Shown one piece after another: positions 46,965 to 57,035 of a stretch of 64,000 nucleotides of DNA. How positions within the stretch are numbered: position 1 is the first letter of the stretch; each line of letters starts with the position of its first letter. The notes below the pieces were generated by a model. It saw nothing but the letters and a program-made list of their open reading frames with translations. It was not told where the DNA came from and ran no database searches. Source of the DNA: Pseudomonadota bacterium (GTDB lineage: Bacteria > Pseudomonadota > Gammaproteobacteria > Burkholderiales > JAJZQI01); assembly GCA_021851875.1 (NCBI GenBank), contig JAJZQI010000004.1:62001-126000 (forward strand), given 5' to 3'. A program made the position numbers and the translations under genes.

Positions 46965-48269
46965 TCACAGCGGCATCGTCAGGCGCGCATCCAGCCCGCC
47001 GCCCTCTCTTTCCTGCAGGCTGACCTGCCAACCATTAGCCTGGGCCAGCTGGCGCACAATCGCCAAGCCCAAGCCGCTGCCGCCGGTAGCCGCATTACGC
47101 GACTCTTCCAGCCGATGAAACGGACGGAACACCGCCTCGACCTGCTCCGAAGGAATGCCCGGCCCCCGGTCGAGCACATGAATGAGCAGCGACCGGCCAA
47201 GGACTTCGCACACCATTTCCACCGCCGATCCCGCTCCATAGCGCAGGGCATTTTCAAGCAGATTGCCCAACACGCGCTGCAACGCCAGCGGCCGCTCTTT
47301 GAGCTGCATATCGAGTGAGCACTCAAGCCGGATACGCTCGGCATCCGCATCGAATTGACTGACAAGCTGTTGCAGGAAGGTAGCCAGATCGAGCTGCTGC
47401 GGCACTTCCTGCGCCAGCTCGCGGCCGATCTCCAGATAGGAACCGATCAGCCGGTTCATTTCATCCAGATCGCGCTCCATGCGTTGGACCAGCTGCGTGT
47501 CCGCCGACGCGGGCAGCATCGCCAGCGCCAGGCGCATGCGCGCCAGGGGCGTGCGCAAATCGTGTGAAATACCGGAAAGCAATGTGGTACGGTTATGCAG
47601 CAGTTCGCGCACCTCCACCATCATGCGGTTAAAACTGGCCGCCACCAACTCCAGCTCGCGAATGCCGGACTCCTCCAGCGGCTCGGGCGACTTGCCCTGA
47701 CCGAATGCGCTGGCCGCCTGCGACAAACGCTGCAACGGCACGGTGATCCGCCGCACCCAGAACAGCGTTGCGGCCAAGCCGAGACCCGCGCCGGCAACGG
47801 AAACCAGCAAAAAAGCCAGTGGCAGCCGGGTACCGAGGAAGTTATGCGGAAAGAACACCCGCATGACGCGGCCGCCGACCGTCAAATCCACCCAGTACCA
47901 CTTTTCCTCCTGGTTTTGTCGCAGCGTCACGGGGTAGCCCACACGGGCCTCCAATGCTTCCTGCAGCATCAACTCGTAAGGTGAAGTGGCATCCTCGCCC
48001 TCCAGCCACTCACTCCTGGCCGGCTGGATCAGCAGCTGGTGATTGACGGCCAATTCACTTTCAAAATCGGGCCGCGTTTCGGGTGGAAGTTCCGCCCAGG
48101 TCTGCGCGGAAAGGACAATGAGGCCGGACAAGTCATCCGTGGAACGATGGGCAATCGGCAGCAGCACCAGCCACCACAGCACCGCCAGCACAAACAATTG
48201 CAGCGCCAGCCACAGGCCGGACAGCCAGAGCGCCGTGCGGGCAAACAGACTGTAGCGGTGCCAAATCAA
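46965..48269 (-). CDS. Sensor histidine kinase, EnvZ family
   Basis: 434 residues. Two TM segments (about 12-37 and 150-175) flank a periplasmic domain, then HAMP (RRITVPLQRLSQAASAFGQG), HisKA with GISHDLRTPLARM, HATPase_c N box NLLENALRYG, G1 DRGPGIP, G2 GGSGLGLAIV. Pair partner is the upstream OmpR regulator. TTG 48269 overlaps the regulator's TGA by 4 nt and gives (M)IWHRYSLFART; no ATG fits. Typical for osmolarity or envelope sensing. Confidence 0.91.
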   Translation of the reverse strand: MIWHRYSLFARTALWLSGLWLALQLFVLAVLWWLVLLPIAHRSTDDLSGLIVLSAQTWAELPPETRPDFESELAVNHQLLIQPARSEWLEGEDATSPYELMLQEALEARVGYPVTLRQNQEEKWYWVDLTVGGRVMRVFFPHNFLGTRLPLAFLLVSVAGAGLGLAATLFWVRRITVPLQRLSQAASAFGQGKSPEPLEESGIRELELVAASFNRMMVEVRELLHNRTTLLSGISHDLRTPLARMRLALAMLPASADTQLVQRMERDLDEMNRLIGSYLEIGRELAQEVPQQLDLATFLQQLVSQFDADAERIRLECSLDMQLKERPLALQRVLGNLLENALRYGAGSAVEMVCEVLGRSLLIHVLDRGPGIPSEQVEAVFRPFHRLEESRNAATGGSGLGLAIVRQLAQANGWQVSLQEREGGGLDARLTMPL

Positions 48270-48997
48270 GCGCTGGCGGCCTCCGCCGCCCCCTTCGGCG
48301 AGAACAGGTAACCCTGTCCCCATACGGTACGAATGTAACGCGGTGCGGCCGGATCATCCTCCAGCTTGCGGCGCAGGCGGGTAATGCGGACATCGATACT
48401 GCGATCGAAGGGATCTCGGTCGTACCCCTTGAGCATATCCATGATCTGATCGCGCGTCAGCACCCTGTTGGGGTGTTCAGTCAGCAGCTTGAGCAGGGAA
48501 AATTCGGCATGCGTCAGCACGACTTCTTCGCCATTTTTCAGCAATCGGTGCGAATCGAGTTCCAGCACATAGGGCCCGAAGGCATAGCCATCCGCCGCCG
48601 CGCTTGCCTCGGCCGTCCGCGACTCGCGGCTGCGCCGCAAAAGTGCACGAATGCGCGCCAGCAATTCCCGCGGATTGAACGGCTTGGGAAGGTAGTCATC
48701 CGCCCCGACTTCCAGACCGATGATGCGATCGATATCCTCCCCGCGGGCGGACAGCATCAAAATCGGAATATCCAGACTGGCACGCAATCGCCGGGCAATG
48801 GATAAACCGTCTTCACCGGGCAGCATCAAATCCAGCACAAGCAGGTCGGGCCGCGCTTCCGCCAACAACCGATCCATTTCAGTCGCATCCGCGGCCATTC
48901 GGACATTGTATCCTTCGCGCCCCAGGTAATCGCCCAGCAATTCGCGCAGACCGGGATCATCATCTACAATAAGAAGCGTGTGTATTTCTTTATCCAT
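48266..48997 (-). CDS. OmpR family response regulator
   Basis: 243 residues. Receiver: DDDPGLRELL, phospho-Asp in LVLDLMLPGEDG, Lys KPFNPRELLARI; C-terminal winged helix with LLTEHPNRVLTRDQIMDMLKG and DVRITRLRRKLEDD. Highly OmpR-like. First gene of the two-component operon; divergent from the small secreted protein. Confidence 0.95.
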   Translation of the reverse strand: MDKEIHTLLIVDDDPGLRELLGDYLGREGYNVRMAADATEMDRLLAEARPDLLVLDLMLPGEDGLSIARRLRASLDIPILMLSARGEDIDRIIGLEVGADDYLPKPFNPRELLARIRALLRRSRESRTAEASAAADGYAFGPYVLELDSHRLLKNGEEVVLTHAEFSLLKLLTEHPNRVLTRDQIMDMLKGYDRDPFDRSIDVRITRLRRKLEDDPAAPRYIRTVWGQGYLFSPKGAAEAASA

Positions 48998-49165
48998 GGC
49001 TACATTATAGGCAAGTCGGCTATTGAGTACAGCGCCTACCTGTCAGATGAAACATACTGTTACAACTCGCACAAAAACCGAAATAGGCGCGAAACCATTT
49101 CACCCTAAGATTGTCACCATGCAAATATGCTTTATGGTTAAGGCAACCTGCAATGGATCTCGCTT

Positions 49166-49483
49166 ATGAAACAGAACCCTGACTTTGTTTTGCACTTTGC
49201 CCGCGCTGCGCTGCTGCTGGGTGTCGCCATTACCAGTCCGCTGGTGATGGCTCAACCGAACCATCGTCACATGCAAAAACCGGCTGCCGCCCCCCAGCAG
49301 CAACCGGTTGACCCGGAACAGCAATGGGCCGAGTGGAGTCGTGCGCGTGAAAACGCACGCAGCCATTATGGCCAGGGTTATGAATCGCGGCAGGGCCTTG
49401 AGTCACCGCCCGCCCAACCGAAATTCCAGGGATCCCCTGGCGGCGTTGCCGGTCCCAACCCAGGACGCCGCCCCGGACGTTAA
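49166..49483 (+). CDS. Small exported proline/glutamine-rich protein
   Basis: 105 residues: signal peptide with core FARAALLLGVAITSPLVMA, then a Pro-, Gln-, His- and Gly-rich mature tail (AAAPQQQPVDPEQQW, PNPGRRPGR), likely disordered. No family known to me. It is divergent from the OmpR regulator and might be its target, which is inference. Confidence 0.6.
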   Translation: MKQNPDFVLHFARAALLLGVAITSPLVMAQPNHRHMQKPAAAPQQQPVDPEQQWAEWSRARENARSHYGQGYESRQGLESPPAQPKFQGSPGGVAGPNPGRRPGR

Positions 49484-49511
49484 TCCATGACACCGCTGAG
49501 GCGTTATAAAA

Positions 49512-49889
49512 ATGCGTAAATCACATCCGATCATCCGCCTTTATTATTGCAGCAGTCAGCAGCAGCCTGGCACTTGCGTCCGGCGGTGGCGGTATGGGCA
49601 CGCGAATGGGGGCGGCAACCCAACCCCAAAGTCCTCCACGACCGAGACACAGAATAAAACCCAGGACCAGGCTCAAGCCAAAGAGCAGGAACGCGATCGT
49701 GAACGCCTGCACGATGGCATGAGCAACGGATCGCAGAACAAGATCAAGCGGCTCGTCGAGCGAAAAGCCAGGGCGATGCCAGTAAAATTCGTGAGCGAAT
49801 CACCAAACAAACCCGGCAGTAAACTCGGCAAACCAAACTCCGAGTTTTTTGCCTCCATCCTGGTGAGGCGTAAATTGAGGTACCCCATC
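49512..49889 (+). pseudogene. Probable frameshifted small exported protein
   Basis: An ATG at 49512 begins MRKSHPIIR; continuing in the +1 frame gives AFIIAAVSSSLALASGGGG, a good signal-peptide core, whereas the original frame resumes as hydrophilic TETQNKTQDQAQAKEQERDRE further on. No single frame combines both, suggesting two frameshifts in a once secreted, Gln/Arg-rich protein. The rest of the 406-bp interval to 49890 holds nothing else. Confidence 0.4.
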
Positions 49890-50270
49890 ATGCTTAAAAA
49901 ACTTATTGCAGTCTTTTTATCCTATATTTTACTTGCCCCAATGGCCCCTCTGGCGCAGGCGGGTTCACTAAGCAGTGACGCCGTGCTGGGCGCGGTTATC
50001 GGCTCAGCGGCTGGCGCCGCGATCGGATCGACCACCGGCGACCGCAACGGCGCCATCATTGGCGCTGCAATAGGCGGCGCGATAGGCACGAGCATCAGCA
50101 CCCGGCCGATTTACCGCGAACCGCGCCACATCCAGGAGCGCATAGTGTATATGCCGCCGCCCGGCTGGCGTCACCGGCACCGTCACGGCGGCGAATATGT
50201 CTACTATGCCCGCCCGTATTATCCCGATCGCTACGATGAGCGGTATTATCGCCGCTATTACGACGACTGA
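49890..50270 (+). CDS. Exported glycine-zipper protein
   Basis: 126 residues. Signal peptide MLKKLIAVFLSYILLAPMAP ending QAGS; glycine zipper GAVIGSAAGAAIGSTTGD and GAIIGAAIGGAIGTSIS; then a Tyr/Arg/His-rich tail (YYARPYYPDRYDERYYRRYY). Such proteins sit in the envelope and are often stress-inducible. ATG 49890 has GAGG 9 nt upstream. Confidence 0.78.
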   Translation: MLKKLIAVFLSYILLAPMAPLAQAGSLSSDAVLGAVIGSAAGAAIGSTTGDRNGAIIGAAIGGAIGTSISTRPIYREPRHIQERIVYMPPPGWRHRHRHGGEYVYYARPYYPDRYDERYYRRYYDD

Positions 50271-50290
50271 CTCTGCCTGACGCTACCCAA

Positions 50291-50318
50291 CAAAAAAGCG
50301 CTGAGAAGTACTTTTTTG
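50291..50318 (+). terminator. Terminator-like hairpin
   Basis: CAAAAAAG and CTTTTTTG pair perfectly 20 bp after the glycine-zipper stop; T run after the stem makes it a plausible weak terminator. Confidence 0.6.
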
Positions 50319-50516
50319 CTGCTGCTTTTCCCGCCTAAGCGCCAGGTTCGGGAAACTGGCGTCCTCCGCCAGCTCCAGCCGCCTTTACCCATGCCGCCGC
50401 CCGGCCCGCTTCCACCATCCACCGCAGGCGGGCTAGCAGGATCTGGCGCAACTGGACTACGCCACTGCGCATTGAAAACAAAAACCGGTCGGTTCCAGCC
50501 TGCTCGCAGAGCGAAC

Positions 50517-50546
50517 TGCGGATGCGGATGCGGATGCGGATGCGGA
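50517..50546. repeat. Hexanucleotide microsatellite (TGCGGA)5
   Basis: Five perfect copies of TGCGGA. It lies in the 717-bp gene-poor interval 50271-50987 and not inside a convincing gene. Because the unit is a multiple of three, changes would not shift a frame. Confidence 0.9.
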
Positions 50547-50745
50547 AAAGATACCGATTGACTGGCTGCAACAAGCCGTTAAATTCATTCTCACCCAACC
50601 TGACGAAAAGAACTGTGCTACGGACAGAGCAGGTCGCACATTTGGATGACCGATCCACTCCGTATCGCGGCAATGCGCCCGGTTCTTCTTTTTACTCATG
50701 CATTACCGCGAAATAGAAAACCCAAAATTATTTTTTTATGGTTGA

Positions 50746-50773
50746 CCCGCTTATATAAGCGGGCCCTATTTTT
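50746..50773. terminator. Palindromic terminator-like hairpin
   Basis: CCCGCTTATATAAGCGGG is an 18-bp perfect palindrome at 50746-50763, flanked by an A/T tract on each side (TTTTTTT upstream, TATTTTTAAAAA downstream). It may stop transcription in both directions ahead of trpG. Confidence 0.65.
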
Positions 50774-50987
50774 AAAAACAGTCTAATAAGCCTATTGTTT
50801 CGTCATTGATAATTGTCAATCACGAGCAAATTCAACCTTGCCCGGGACCGCGACCATGCCCCGGCAAAACCGGCAAACCCTGTCGCGTCGGGCAAAACCC
50901 TTTCACAACCGGCAGAACTCAGCCAAAATAGCGTTTTATTCTGTTGCTCATCCGCGACACCCCGAGGCTCAGTACGGAAACCCTGTC

Positions 50988-51563
50988 ATGCTGTTAATGA
51001 TCGACAACTACGATTCTTTCACCTACAACCTGGTGCAGTACTTCGGCGAGCTCGATACCGAGGTGAAGGTGGTCCGCAACGATGAAATCGACCTGGATGC
51101 CGTCGCCGCGCTCAAGCCCGACCATATCGTCATCTCCCCCGGCCCCTGCACGCCGAACGAAGCCGGCATCTCGGTGCCATTGATCCAGCGTTTTGCCGGC
51201 GAGTTCCCCATTCTGGGCGTCTGCCTGGGCCACCAGAGCATCGGCCAGGCCTTCGGCGGCAAGATCGTCCACGCCAGGCAACTGATGCACGGCAAAACCT
51301 CGCCGGTGTTCCACAACAACACCGGCGTGTTCAGCGACCTGCCGAACCCGTTCCGCGCCACCCGCTATCATTCGCTGGTCATCGAGCGCGAAACCATTCC
51401 GCAATGCCTGGAAATCACCGCCTGGACGGAAGACGGCGAAATCATGGGGGTGCGCCACCGGACGCTGCCGGTGGAAGGCGTGCAGTTCCACCCGGAATCG
51501 ATCCTGACCGAGCACGGCCACCAGATGCTGAAAAACTTCCTGCTGAAGAAAGGCCGCCCATGA
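50988..51563 (+). CDS. trpG: Anthranilate synthase component II (glutamine amidotransferase)
   Basis: 191 residues. [27 protein letters not shown], nucleophile Cys in [10 protein letters not shown] and catalytic HPESI. Supplies ammonia to TrpE and may also serve PabB. ATG 50988 has a weak GGAA upstream; ATG 50997 is the alternative. Its stop overlaps trpD by 4 nt. Confidence 0.97.
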   Translation: MLLMIDNYDSFTYNLVQYFGELDTEVKVVRNDEIDLDAVAALKPDHIVISPGPCTPNEAGISVPLIQRFAGEFPILGVCLGHQSIGQAFGGKIVHARQLMHGKTSPVFHNNTGVFSDLPNPFRATRYHSLVIERETIPQCLEITAWTEDGEIMGVRHRTLPVEGVQFHPESILTEHGHQMLKNFLLKKGRP

Positions 51564-52597
51564 ACGTGACCGCCAAGGATGCATTAACCGCGCTGATCGC
51601 CCGCCGCGACCTGAGTCGTGAGGAAATGCTCAGCGTCATGCAGCAGATCATGAGCGGCGAATACACTCCGGTGCAGATTGCCGGCATACTGGTGGCCCTG
51701 CGCAGCAAGGGCGAGACCGTGACCGAAATCGGCGCCGCCGCCAGCGTAATGCGCGAACTGTCGACCAAGGTCAGCCTGGGTAATCCGGCCACGCTGGTGG
51801 ACACCTGCGGCACCGGTGGCGACGGCGCGCACACCTTCAACATCTCGACCGCCAGCGCCTTTGTGGCGGCGGCCGGCGGCGCGCAGATCGCCAAGCATGG
51901 CGGCCGCTCGGTTTCCTCCACCTCCGGCAGTGCCGACGTGCTGGAAGCGCTGGGTGTCAACGTCAACCTGACGCCGGAACAGGTGGCCGAATGCGTCAAC
52001 GCGCTGGGTGTCGGCTTCATGTTCGCCCCCAACCACCACTCGGCCATGCGCTTTGCCGCCCCCGTCCGGCGCGAACTGGGCGTGCGTACGCTGTTTAATC
52101 TGCTGGGTCCGCTGACCAACCCGGCCGGCGCACTAAACCAGGTATTGGGCGTTTTCAGCCGCGACTGGCTAAGACCGCTGGCGGAAGTACTGCGCGACCT
52201 GGGCAGCCGCCATGTATTGATCGTGCATGCGGAAGAAGGACTGGATGAAATCAGCCTGTCCGGCCGCACCTTCATTGCCGAACTGAAAAATGGCGCCGTC
52301 AGCGAATATACCGTGTCCGCCGGCGACTTCGGCCTGACGCCTGCGCCGATCGAGTCACTGGCCGTGCACAATGTGGCGGAAGCCTGCAGCATGCTGAAGA
52401 ACGCACTGCAGAACACGCATCGCGCCGCCGCCGACATCGTCGCACTCAATGCCGGCGCAGCCCTGTACGTGGCCGGCAAAGCCGCCAGCCTGTCGGACAG
52501 CATCGCCCTGGCGCAGCAGATCATTGCCAGCGGGGCCGGCCTGGCCAAGCTGGATGGGCTGGTCGCATTGTCCCAACGCTTTAACGAATCGAAGTAA
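51560..52597 (+). CDS. trpD: Anthranilate phosphoribosyltransferase
   Basis: 345 residues. [22 protein letters not shown]-binding motif, [21 protein letters not shown], and [12 protein letters not shown] are diagnostic. Second step of Trp synthesis. ATGA overlap with trpG indicates coupling. Confidence 0.97.
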   Translation: MNVTAKDALTALIARRDLSREEMLSVMQQIMSGEYTPVQIAGILVALRSKGETVTEIGAAASVMRELSTKVSLGNPATLVDTCGTGGDGAHTFNISTASAFVAAAGGAQIAKHGGRSVSSTSGSADVLEALGVNVNLTPEQVAECVNALGVGFMFAPNHHSAMRFAAPVRRELGVRTLFNLLGPLTNPAGALNQVLGVFSRDWLRPLAEVLRDLGSRHVLIVHAEEGLDEISLSGRTFIAELKNGAVSEYTVSAGDFGLTPAPIESLAVHNVAEACSMLKNALQNTHRAAADIVALNAGAALYVAGKAASLSDSIALAQQIIASGAGLAKLDGLVALSQRFNESK

Positions 52598-52598
52598 T

Positions 52599-53399
52599 AT
52601 GTCAGACATCCTCAAGAAAATCCTCGCCACCAAGGCGGAGGAAGTGGCCGCCGACTCGGCCAAAGTGCCGTTGGCGGGAATACGCGCGCAGGCCGAAGCC
52701 ATGCCCGCTCCGCGCGACTTTGTCGGCGCCATCCGCGCCAAACACGCTGCGGGTAATGCGGCGGTCATCGCCGAAATCAAAAAGGCCAGCCCCAGCAAAG
52801 GCATTCTGCGCGAACAGTTCGACCCGGCCGCCATTGCCGCGAGTTACGCTGCGCATGGCGCTGCCTGCCTGTCCGTGCTCACCGACGAGCAGTATTTCCA
52901 CGGTTGCAGCGATTACCTGAAAGCCGCCCGCGCCGCCTGCACGCTGCCGGTATTGCGCAAGGACTTCATGATCGACCCGTACCAGGTCTACGCCGCGCGT
53001 GCGATGGGCGCCGACTGCATTCTGCTGATCGTATCTGCCCTCAGCCTGACGCAAATGCAGGAACTGGAAAACCTGGCCCTGCAACTGGGCATGGCGGTGC
53101 TGGTGGAAGCGCATGACGGTGACGAACTGGAACTGTCCTTACAGCTGAAAACACCGCTGATCGGCATCAACAACCGCAATCTGCGCACCTTTGAAACAAA
53201 GCTCTCCACCACGCTCGACCTGCTCGACCGCATTCCGGCCGACCGCATCGTGGTGACCGAGAGCGGCATCCTGGCCCCGGCCGATGTCGCCCTGATGCGC
53301 GGGCACAAAGTCAGCACATTTCTGGTCGGCGAAGCATTCATGCGGGCCGCCGAGCCGGGCAGCGCCCTGACTAGTCTGTTTGGACCCATTCCAGCTTGA
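52599..53399 (+). CDS. trpC: Indole-3-glycerol phosphate synthase
   Basis: 266 residues. [52 protein letters not shown] and TESGI are the TIM-barrel catalytic motifs. It starts 1 bp after the trpD stop. Monofunctional, without a TrpF domain. Confidence 0.97.
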   Translation: MSDILKKILATKAEEVAADSAKVPLAGIRAQAEAMPAPRDFVGAIRAKHAAGNAAVIAEIKKASPSKGILREQFDPAAIAASYAAHGAACLSVLTDEQYFHGCSDYLKAARAACTLPVLRKDFMIDPYQVYAARAMGADCILLIVSALSLTQMQELENLALQLGMAVLVEAHDGDELELSLQLKTPLIGINNRNLRTFETKLSTTLDLLDRIPADRIVVTESGILAPADVALMRGHKVSTFLVGEAFMRAAEPGSALTSLFGPIPA

Positions 53400-53426
53400 C
53401 GCTGACTCCCAAACGCAAGAAAATCC

Positions 53427-53456
53427 CCTGAACCTGAAATACCTGAACCTGAAATA
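53427..53456. repeat. 15-bp perfect tandem duplication
   Basis: CCTGAACCTGAAATA occurs twice in succession between trpC and the YbjN-like gene. It spaces that gene from trpC and sits 11 bp before its start. Confidence 0.9.
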
Positions 53457-53467
53457 AAAGTGTCGCC

Positions 53468-53941
53468 ATGTCCCTGATCGAAATCGCTTTCAGCACGCTC
53501 ACCGAAGCCGGCTTTGATGCCATGCGGGTAGAGGGCTTTCCCGTCATCAACATGACCATCACGGCGCCCAACGGCAAGCTGGATGCCTATGTCCATGCGC
53601 ACGAAGACAGCCGCCGCCTGCTGGTTTATGTGCGGCCGAAGGAAGTGGTGGTTTCCGATGCCAAGATCCCGCCCGTTGGCGAATTCATTACGCGCGCCAA
53701 TTACGGCCTGCCGCTGGGCAATTTTGAATTCGACTGGAACGACGGCGAAATCAATTTCAAGAACAGTATAGACCTGAGCACCGACGGCCAGCTGACCCCG
53801 GCCATGGTCAAGGCGCAAGTGGGCTTTGCCCTGGAATGCGTCAACCGCTACCTGCCGGGCCTGCAGGCCGTGCTGCGGGGCAAAAATCCGCGTGCCGCCA
53901 TCGAAGCCATCGACGGTCCCAGCGAGATTCGAGTCAAGTAA
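53468..53941 (+). CDS. YbjN-domain protein
   Basis: 157 residues. FSTLTEAGFDAMRVEGFPVI, the KLDAYVHAHEDSRRLLVYVR strand pattern and LTPAMVKAQVGFALECVNRYLP match the YbjN/DUF1790-type chaperone-like fold (related to T3SS chaperones). Function is uncertain. It starts 68 bp after trpC and ends 3 bp before the large cyclic-di-GMP gene. Confidence 0.75.
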   Translation: MSLIEIAFSTLTEAGFDAMRVEGFPVINMTITAPNGKLDAYVHAHEDSRRLLVYVRPKEVVVSDAKIPPVGEFITRANYGLPLGNFEFDWNDGEINFKNSIDLSTDGQLTPAMVKAQVGFALECVNRYLPGLQAVLRGKNPRAAIEAIDGPSEIRVK

Positions 53942-53944
53942 GCC

Positions 53945-56608
53945 ATGTTGCGCGAACGCACGGCCTTCGAACCCGTACACGCGACCTCCGAGGCCGGCAT
54001 CCTGCCGCAAAAGCTGCAGGCTTATCTGAAGACACTGAGCGCCGCAACGGCGCTGCTGCTGGAAGAAAACAGCGAAGAAATCATCCCCAGCGTATTGCGT
54101 CTGATTGGCGAAACCAGCGGTGCCGGCATGTGCATGGTGTACCTCAACGCCGACGCCGCGCTGGAAAAAGCCCGGCTCAATGCCTGCTGGTGCCTGCGCT
54201 CGACCCGCGCCGATCCGGCCGATCAGCTGATCCATTACGATGAGATCCCGGAACTGGCAGAGACCCTGCAGGCCGGCATGGTTTACCACAAGCCGGACAC
54301 GGACCTGCCGCCGGACGAGTTTGTCTTCTTCGGCCGCCGTCACGCTACGGTCGTGCTCAGCATCCCCTTTTTCATCGACGGCGAATATGCCGGCTTCCTG
54401 CAGCTGATCCGCCAGTCCGGCCGGGAGCTGTGGAACATCTTTGAAGTCAGCCTGCTGTGCGCCCTGGCCAACGGCCTGGCCATGGCGCTGACGCAGCAGG
54501 CTACCCGCCGCAAGCTGAACACCAGCGTGACCCGCCTGCAGGGCCTGGCGGGAGCATCGGAGGACATTACCGTCGAATTCGACCACGACGGCTGCATCCT
54601 CAACCTGTGGAGCGTGAATCCACTGCTGGCGGAGCAGCTGCATCACAACGGCATGCAAAGCACCCTGCACCAGGCCCTGCCGGCCGACATGGCCAATGCC
54701 ATTCTGCACGCCATGCCGGCAGCTGTTCCACCGCCGGCGGATTTCCGCGAAGACTTCGAGTTCACCCTGCCGCTGCGCGGCGAAACGCACTATTTCCTCG
54801 GGCGACTGCAGTTCATTCCGCAACTGCACAGCGAAGAGCTGAGCGCGCTGGCCCGCATCCGCGACGTCACCGAAATCATGCAGGCCGAAGCCCGGCGCGT
54901 GGCCACATTGCAAACGCTCGATCTGCTGGAAGAAGCCATTGTCGATCTGTCGCCCGAAGGCATGCTGCTGCACGCCAGCGCCGCCTTTGCCACCCTGCTG
55001 CACAGCAGCCGCAGCGAAGTCGAAGCGATGATCGGCAGCTCCCTGCTGCAACATGTGCCGCCGGAAGACCACGCCATGCTGAGCGAAACCCTGCGCGACA
55101 TCATGAGCGGCGACAGTTCCGCGCACTCGTTGCGTTTCCGGCTGGAGCAAAAATCCGGCGACACCATCTGGGTGGAGGGCAAGTTCATCATCGAACATGC
55201 CCTGAACGGCGAGATACGCGCCCTGCGCGGCATTCTGCGCGACATCACCACCAGCTATCTGCAGGAAAAACGCATCACCCAAATGGCCCTGCACGATGCG
55301 CTGACAGGGCTGCCCAACCGTGTCCTGCTGGAAGATCACCTGCAGCAGGCCATTTTCCGCGCCGACCGCGATTTTGGCAAAGTGGCGCTGGGCTTTATCG
55401 ACCTGGATCATTTCAAGCACATCAACGACACCCTCGGCCACAGTGCCGGCGACACCGTCCTGCTGACCGTCAGCCAGCGGCTGCGTTCAGTGTTGCGGGA
55501 TGTCGACACGCTGTCGCGCTGGGGCGGTGACGAGTTTGTCGTGCTGCTGACCGACGCCACCGACGAAGCCGGCATACGCGACATTGCCGACCGCTTGCGC
55601 GATGCTGCGCGCGAGCGGATACAAGTGGACGGTATCGATGCCAAGCTGACCATCAGCATCGGCTTCGCCGTCTACCCGGACGATGCCACCAACGCCGAAG
55701 CGCTGATGAGCGCGGCCGACCACACCATGTTCCACGCCAAGAACATTGGCCGCAACAATGTGCAGTTCTATTCCGACATACAGACCCGCGCTATCGGCCG
55801 GGCCGACATGGAATTGCAGACCCAGCTGATTCAGGCTGTGCAGGACGGCAACATCGACGTCTTTTTCCAGCCCATTTTCGACATTTCCACCAACCGTATT
55901 GTCAGTTTCGAGGCATTGGCGCGCTGGCACCACCCGGAAACCGGCTGGATCAACCCGGCCGTCTTCATACCCATGACCGAACACCTGGGTTTGATCCATG
56001 AATTGGGTGATATCGTCTTTATCAAGACCTTGTACGAGTTGCGGCAGTGGAAACGCGCCGGCTTCAACGTGACGGCTTCGGTCAATTTATCGCGGGCCCA
56101 ATTCTTTGCTCCCGATTTTCTCCAGCATCTGCTGGACAGCCTGGAGGCCTATGAGCTGACGCCGCATGACGTGATTCTGGAAATCACCGAAAGCGTTGCC
56201 CTGCTGGACATGTCATACGAATCGAAGCGTTTGAACGAACTGGCGCAAGCCGGCTTTACCCTTGCCATCGATGATTTTGGCACCGGCTATTCGGCGCTGG
56301 CGCAGTTGCATCAGATGCCGGTCAATGAAATCAAGATCGACGCCAGCTTCACCTCGCGCCTGGCGCGCGAGGACGGCCGCCGCATCGTGCAGGCCATTGT
56401 GCAAATGGCCCAGGCACTCAATCTGTCCATCGTGGTAGAGGGCGTGGAAATGCCCGAGTGCGTCGAGTTCCTGCAAACCCTGGGGGTCACCCACATGCAG
56501 GGCTTCCTGTTCAGCCATGCGCTGAATCCGGAACACGCCTTCTCGCTGTTGCGGCAGGGTTTGCCGACAGTGATCCCGTCCTGCCCGAGCACGGCGAAGA
56601 ACGATTAG
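53945..56608 (+). CDS. GAF-PAS-GGDEF-EAL cyclic di-GMP signalling protein
   Basis: 887 residues, soluble. GAF-like N-terminus (about 30-185), two PAS-like modules (about 190-320 and 325-440), GGDEF with [15 protein letters not shown] and intact [10 protein letters not shown], then EAL with [14 protein letters not shown], and [13 protein letters not shown]. Both active sites look complete, so net synthesis or breakdown is undetermined; no clear I-site RxxD precedes the GGDEF. The 3' end overlaps the convergent gloA by 4 bp. Confidence 0.92.
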   Translation: MLRERTAFEPVHATSEAGILPQKLQAYLKTLSAATALLLEENSEEIIPSVLRLIGETSGAGMCMVYLNADAALEKARLNACWCLRSTRADPADQLIHYDEIPELAETLQAGMVYHKPDTDLPPDEFVFFGRRHATVVLSIPFFIDGEYAGFLQLIRQSGRELWNIFEVSLLCALANGLAMALTQQATRRKLNTSVTRLQGLAGASEDITVEFDHDGCILNLWSVNPLLAEQLHHNGMQSTLHQALPADMANAILHAMPAAVPPPADFREDFEFTLPLRGETHYFLGRLQFIPQLHSEELSALARIRDVTEIMQAEARRVATLQTLDLLEEAIVDLSPEGMLLHASAAFATLLHSSRSEVEAMIGSSLLQHVPPEDHAMLSETLRDIMSGDSSAHSLRFRLEQKSGDTIWVEGKFIIEHALNGEIRALRGILRDITTSYLQEKRITQMALHDALTGLPNRVLLEDHLQQAIFRADRDFGKVALGFIDLDHFKHINDTLGHSAGDTVLLTVSQRLRSVLRDVDTLSRWGGDEFVVLLTDATDEAGIRDIADRLRDAARERIQVDGIDAKLTISIGFAVYPDDATNAEALMSAADHTMFHAKNIGRNNVQFYSDIQTRAIGRADMELQTQLIQAVQDGNIDVFFQPIFDISTNRIVSFEALARWHHPETGWINPAVFIPMTEHLGLIHELGDIVFIKTLYELRQWKRAGFNVTASVNLSRAQFFAPDFLQHLLDSLEAYELTPHDVILEITESVALLDMSYESKRLNELAQAGFTLAIDDFGTGYSALAQLHQMPVNEIKIDASFTSRLAREDGRRIVQAIVQMAQALNLSIVVEGVEMPECVEFLQTLGVTHMQGFLFSHALNPEHAFSLLRQGLPTVIPSCPSTAKND

Positions 56609-57000
56609 TCGCTGCCGCTCTTGCGCTGAATGAACTCGATCTTGTAGCCGTCCGGATCTTCCACGAAAGCAATCACCGTTGTGCCGTGCTTCATCGGCCC
56701 CGCCTCGCGCGTCACCTTGCCGCCGCGCTGCTTGACCAGTTCGCATGCTTTGTAGGCATCCTCGACCTCCACCGCCACGTGACCGAAGCCGTTACCCAGG
56801 TCGTAAGACGGGGTATCCCAGTTGTGCGTCAGCTCCAGCACGGCTGTTTCACTTTCATCGCCGTAACCGACAAACGCCAGGGTGAACTTGCCGTCCGGGT
56901 AATCCCTGCGGCGCAGCAGCTGCATGCCCAGCACCTCGGTATAAAACGCCAGGCTGCGATCCAAATCGCCGACCCGAATCATGGTATGCAGAATACGCAT
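56605..57000 (-). CDS. gloA: Lactoylglutathione lyase (glyoxalase I)
   Basis: 131 residues. [40 protein letters not shown] and the metal residue in [14 protein letters not shown] match bacterial Ni-dependent glyoxalase I. Converts the methylglyoxal-glutathione hemithioacetal to lactoylglutathione. Single gene. Confidence 0.96.
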   Translation of the reverse strand: MRILHTMIRVGDLDRSLAFYTEVLGMQLLRRRDYPDGKFTLAFVGYGDESETAVLELTHNWDTPSYDLGNGFGHVAVEVEDAYKACELVKQRGGKVTREAGPMKHGTTVIAFVEDPDGYKIEFIQRKSGSD

Positions 57001-57035
57001 TTGTCACTCTCCCGTTTGATCAGGAGCCGATTGTA

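Noticed and set aside
50335..50673. 112-residue minus-strand ORF with RIRIRIRIR segment
   Set aside because: The pattern comes from the TGCGGA repeat; no start signal or motif.
52988..55441. 817-residue minus-strand frame opposite trpC, the YbjN gene and the cyclic-di-GMP gene
   Set aside because: Runs across three confident plus-strand genes; its length comes from high GC and absence of stops in the antisense frame.
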